A stretch of 7,508 bases of DNA from a bacterium. GTDB lineage: Bacteria > Babelota > Babeliae > Babelales > RVW-14. The DNA lies in NCBI GenBank assembly GCA_023249935.1, contig JAHFBQ010000032.1, positions 1-7,508 of the forward strand, read 5' to 3'. The notes under the pieces are model-generated. The model did not search any database. It was not told the DNA's origin and saw nothing but the letters and a program-made list of their open reading frames with translations. Of the stretch, positions 5,012 to 7,508 are shown piece by piece; position 1 is the stretch's first letter; each line of letters opens with the position of its first letter. The translations under genes and the position numbers were made by a program.

Positions 5012-5233
5012 ATGGCAACAAAAAATCCACGCATTAATGTTACTTTTGAAAAAGAAACAGCAGCACTTTTGGCCCAACTAGCCAAGAAGAGAGGTACATC
5101 TATTGCTAGCATCACAAAAGAACTCGTTCTCGATGCACTCGAGCGCCAAGAAGACATTGCATTGAGCAAATTAGCTGAGAGTCGAGATACTAAAAAAACA
5201 AAACGTATTCCCCATAAAGACGCCTGGGAATAG
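5012..5233 (+). CDS. Ribbon-helix-helix antitoxin of the RelE toxin
   Basis: A 73-residue protein. Residues 5-12 (NPRINVTF) form the ribbon, and residues 13-26 (EKETAALLAQLAKK) and 29-45 (TSIASITKELVLDALER) two helices. It ends RIPHKDAWE, a tail type seen in small antitoxins that pair with RelE/ParE toxins. The GTG at 4985 would add 9 residues but lies inside the inverted-repeat operator, so the ATG at 5012 is preferred, though its ribosome binding site (GAAAG) is weak. The stop is one base before the toxin ATG, so the two are almost certainly co-translated. Role: neutralises the toxin and probably autoregulates through the repeat at 4977-4993. Confidence 0.87.
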   Translation: MATKNPRINVTFEKETAALLAQLAKKRGTSIASITKELVLDALERQEDIALSKLAESRDTKKTKRIPHKDAWE

Positions 5234-5234
5234 C

Positions 5235-5498
5235 ATGTATACGGTAGAATATCTAGACAAGGTTACCAAAGACGATATCCCCGCGCTGCCATCAACTATG
5301 AAAAAACTCATTAAAAAAGCAATCGAAGAGCGCTTAATAATTGACCCTATCGGCTTTGGCAAACCGCTACGTTATGCCTTACGCGGCCACCGGCGATTGC
5401 GCGTTGGCGACTACCGCATCGTCTATCGTATCGAACAGGAACTCCTCACCGTGGTGATTGTAGCGATTAAACACCGTAAAGATATCTACGAGGCGTGA
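5235..5498 (+). CDS. relE: RelE/ParE-family toxin (mRNA interferase type)
   Basis: An 87-residue protein with the classic RelE core GKPLRYALRGHRRLRVGDYRIVYRIE (43-67, with Arg54, Arg56, Arg61 and Tyr64) and the C-terminal VVIVAIKHRKDIYE (73-86, with Lys79, His80 and Arg81). RelE proteins cut mRNA in the ribosomal A site using basic residues in these places. ParE relatives, which act on gyrase, share the fold and cannot be fully excluded, but the HRKDIYE ending favours RelE. It follows its antitoxin by one base and is followed 4 bases later by a terminator. It converges on thrS. The toxin appears intact. Confidence 0.9.
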   Translation: MYTVEYLDKVTKDDIPALPSTMKKLIKKAIEERLIIDPIGFGKPLRYALRGHRRLRVGDYRIVYRIEQELLTVVIVAIKHRKDIYEA

Positions 5499-5502
5499 AA
5501 AA

Positions 5503-5522
5503 GGCCGGGATCGCTCCCGGCC
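5503..5522. terminator. Bidirectional terminator between relE and thrS
   Basis: Perfect 8-bp stem GGCCGGGA/TCCCGGCC with a TCGC-type loop. Leftward, for thrS, it is followed by TTTTT, a good tail that comes 8 bases beyond the thrS stop. Rightward, for the toxin operon, the tail TCTCTTCTT is less regular, so termination there may be weaker. Confidence 0.88.
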
Positions 5523-5529
5523 TCTCTTC

Positions 5530-7242
5530 TTACACTTCCATCAACGCTTTTGCCCGCGACAGCAAGCCTGCCAGCGTCTGACCAAATTCTTGCTTACCCT
5601 CAAGATCCCGCAACGTCACGGTGTTTTGATCAACCTCTTTCTGGCCAATCACAAGCATCCACGGAATTTTATCAAGCTGCGCCCGTCTGATTTGTGCTGA
5701 AATTTGATCACCTGAATTATCAATCTCAACACGCAGTCCAGCCGCACGTAAGGTGGCTGCAGCCGCTTGAGCATAATCAGCCTGCTTCTCGCTAATGGCT
5801 AAGATGCGCGCTTGCACTGGCGAAATCCAGAACGGTAAGCGACCTTTGAAATGTTCCAAGATCACACCAATGAAGCGCTCAAGCGAACCGTAGATCACAC
5901 TATGCACCACAACAGGCCGTTGGCGACTTTGATCTGCAGCAATGTATGTAGCATCAAAATTAATCGCTAAATTAAAATCAACCTGTACGGTGCCACACTG
6001 CCACAAACGTCCCATGGCGTCTTCAATCTTGATATCAATTTTCGGTCCATAGAACGCACCATCGCCCTCTTCAATCGTGTAAGCGATGTTGTTGCGCTCG
6101 AGCGCGCTTTGCAATGCCCCGGTAGATTTCTCCCACATCTCATCACTACCCATAGATTTTTCTGGGCGCGTTGAAAGCATGAAAATAATTTTGTTAAACT
6201 CAAACGCCTTGTAAAGGCGGCTTGCCATGGCGAGCAAACGCTCAACTTCACCACCCAATTGATCGATTGTTGCATAGATGTGTTGATCATCTTGTATGAA
6301 TGCGCGCACACGGAAAAGCCCATGCAACGTACCAGAAAGTTCATGCCGATGGACATAGCCAAATTCACTCAAACGCAATGGCAGCTCGCGGTATGAGCGC
6401 GGACGCTCTTTGTACACAAGCACAGAACCGGGACAATTCATCGGTTTTACACACGAAAAACCTTCATCAATCTTGGTGAAGTACATATTTTCTTTGTAAT
6501 GATCGTAGTGACCTGAAGTCTTCCACAACTGCTCATTAAGAATCAGTGGCGTACGAATTTCTTGGTAATCAACCGGACCACGTATTTTACGCATGTAATC
6601 AACCAATCCATTGAACAGCGTTAAGCCTTTAGAGAGAAAAAACGGCATGCCGGGTGCTTCATCATGAAATGAAAAAAGCTCAAGTTCTTTGCCTAGACGG
6701 CGGTGATCATATTTTTCTGCATCTTCAAGACGCTTGAGATAATCATCCATATCCGCTTGTGTGGCGAACGCAATGCCGGTAATCCGCTGCAACGCTTGTC
6801 CATCACGGTTTGCGCGCCAATAAGAACCTGAAATCGAAGTAAGTTTGAAGTGTTGTACTTCGCCAATGTACTCAAGATGGCCACCGCGGCAAAGATCGGT
6901 AAACTCACCCTGGGTATAGGCTCCCACCATATCACCAGGAATGCCCTCAATCAACTCAAGCTTGAACGGGTTATCTGCCCAGAGCTTGCGCGCTTCGTCT
7001 TTAGAGATCTGCTTACCGGTCATCTTGTAATTTTTAGCGATGATCTCACGCATACGCGTTTCAATTTTTACCAAGTCCTCTTCTTTAAAGGACTGCGTCG
7101 GCAAGAAGTCATAAAAAAAACCCGTCTCTGTCACAGGGCCAATGGTGATCTTCGTGCCTGGATACAGCTGGAGTACCGCCTGCGCTATGACGTGCGCTGC
7201 GGTGTGACGCAGATTATGCAAGTATTGTTGCTTGTCGTCCAT
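5530..7242 (-). CDS. thrS: Threonyl-tRNA synthetase lacking the TGS domain
   Basis: A 570-residue class II synthetase that charges tRNA-Thr. The editing domain (about 1-165) has HTAAH (His13, His17) and CRGGH (Cys118, His122), which clear misloaded serine. The catalytic core (about 185-465) has a motif 1 region ending YQEIRTPLI, Zn ligands Cys270, His321 and His447, motif 2 HRHELSGTLHGLFRVRAF and motif 3 GSLERFIG with Arg456. The anticodon-binding domain fills about 472-570. The usual N-terminal TGS domain of some 60 residues is absent: the protein begins 12 residues before the first editing His, and an in-frame TGA lies four codons upstream of the ATG, which has AGAGG 4 bases before it. Odd positions: the normal MNCPGH is MNCPGS (Ser273), and the Arg usually following the third Zn ligand is Ser448. 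The catalytic His of the SGH motif (His245) is kept. It is transcribed from its own promoter at 7296-7324. Confidence 0.97.
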   Translation of the reverse strand: MDDKQQYLHNLRHTAAHVIAQAVLQLYPGTKITIGPVTETGFFYDFLPTQSFKEEDLVKIETRMREIIAKNYKMTGKQISKDEARKLWADNPFKLELIEGIPGDMVGAYTQGEFTDLCRGGHLEYIGEVQHFKLTSISGSYWRANRDGQALQRITGIAFATQADMDDYLKRLEDAEKYDHRRLGKELELFSFHDEAPGMPFFLSKGLTLFNGLVDYMRKIRGPVDYQEIRTPLILNEQLWKTSGHYDHYKENMYFTKIDEGFSCVKPMNCPGSVLVYKERPRSYRELPLRLSEFGYVHRHELSGTLHGLFRVRAFIQDDQHIYATIDQLGGEVERLLAMASRLYKAFEFNKIIFMLSTRPEKSMGSDEMWEKSTGALQSALERNNIAYTIEEGDGAFYGPKIDIKIEDAMGRLWQCGTVQVDFNLAINFDATYIAADQSRQRPVVVHSVIYGSLERFIGVILEHFKGRLPFWISPVQARILAISEKQADYAQAAAATLRAAGLRVEIDNSGDQISAQIRRAQLDKIPWMLVIGQKEVDQNTVTLRDLEGKQEFGQTLAGLLSRAKALMEV

Positions 7243-7295
7243 AAAACCTCTTCAGCATGGTAAAAAGTTATTGCCCCTCAAAAAACAATTGCCCG

Positions 7296-7324
7296 AGTAT
7301 ACGAAAAAAGTGGCCAACTGTCAC
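7296..7324 (-). promoter_or_regulatory. Promoter of thrS
   Basis: Reading leftward, GTGACA (7324-7319; five of six consensus bases), a 17-base spacer and TATACT (7301-7296; five of six). Transcription would start near 7289, giving a leader of about 47 bases. The leader holds two similar segments, GGGCAATTG and GGGCAATAA. No T-box or larger riboswitch structure is visible. Confidence 0.75.
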
Positions 7325-7385
7325 GAATGAAGAAGAAGCTTCTTGAGGGCTGAGTAACCAAAACCACACTCATTTAATTATTTTC

Positions 7386-7508
7386 TTAACATTTCACCCA
7401 AGCCACAAGTATTCTGAGCGCAAGTGGAAACAATATTTCCAGCAGTAAACCCACGCTTTCCTTAACCCCTCGGTACGCGCCATGGCGGCCAAGCGGCCAG
7501 CCACAAGC
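7386..7508 (-). CDS. Possible 3' end of a leftward gene, truncated by the window
   Basis: One minus-strand frame stays open from the window edge to a TAA at 7386-7388. It encodes 40 residues whose last half (SVGLLLEILFPLALRILVAW) is strongly hydrophobic, like a C-terminal membrane helix. A second frame is also open to a TGA at 7394-7396, so the choice is uncertain, and either could be chance in so short a stretch. The outer part, with repeated GCGGCCA, is GC-rich and may be repeat sequence. If real, the gene ends about 60 bases before the thrS -35 box. No function can be given. Confidence 0.22.
   Translation of the reverse strand, partial: ACGWPLGRHGAYRGVKESVGLLLEILFPLALRILVAWVKC

Noticed and set aside
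7243..7385. T-box or other riboswitch upstream of thrS
   Set aside because: The likely leader is only about 47 bases and no specifier stem or antiterminator is visible. CCCTCAA/TTGAGGG can pair, but one arm lies upstream of the promoter.

Overview
The window looks like a bacterial chromosome segment of moderate GC, probably from a Gram-negative, possibly host-associated lineage. A secreted beta-barrel-like protein with a Sec signal peptide and a C-terminal Phe, short repeat-rich intergenic stretches and a dense set of toxin-antitoxin (TA) genes would fit Candidatus Dependentiae (TM6) or a similar symbiont-type genome. This placement is an impression from protein style, not a phylogeny.

Layout from left to right. 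A 5'-truncated ATP-grasp-like gene runs rightward (3-665) and may be frameshifted at its very end. Three leftward units follow: a YafQ-type toxin with a ribbon-helix-helix antitoxin (685-1214), an MNT nucleotidyltransferase/HEPN pair (1447-2140), and a 496-residue outer membrane protein (2817-4307) with its own terminator (2701-2736). A gene-poor stretch (4308-5011) holds hairpins and at most one doubtful ORF. A rightward RHH antitoxin/RelE toxin operon (5012-5498) then converges on a leftward threonyl-tRNA synthetase gene that lacks the N-terminal TGS domain (5530-7242). The two share a bidirectional terminator. A doubtful truncated reading frame ends the window.

The most unusual part is 1254-2955. 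The upstream regions of the first two TA operons are homologous. Each has a nearly identical 38-bp promoter block, a conserved 12-mer, a 45-bp direct repeat that is identical in both copies, and then sequence from the 3' part of the outer membrane protein gene. In the left copy that last part is a 78-bp remnant. In the right copy it is the intact gene. The right copy carries about 234 extra bases between the 12-mer and the 45-bp repeat, and nearly all of this insert can fold into a chain of strong hairpins. The simplest reading is that two different TA modules occupy the same kind of slot next to an omp gene. One slot later gained a structured insert and the other lost its omp copy and the intervening repeats.

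The three TA systems belong to two mechanistic groups: two RelE-superfamily mRNA interferases and one HEPN RNase with an MNT antitoxin. They sit within about 5 kb around the omp gene. The two flanking genes (ATP-grasp, thrS) look like ordinary chromosomal genes, so the middle of the window is best described as a TA- and repeat-rich accessory patch.
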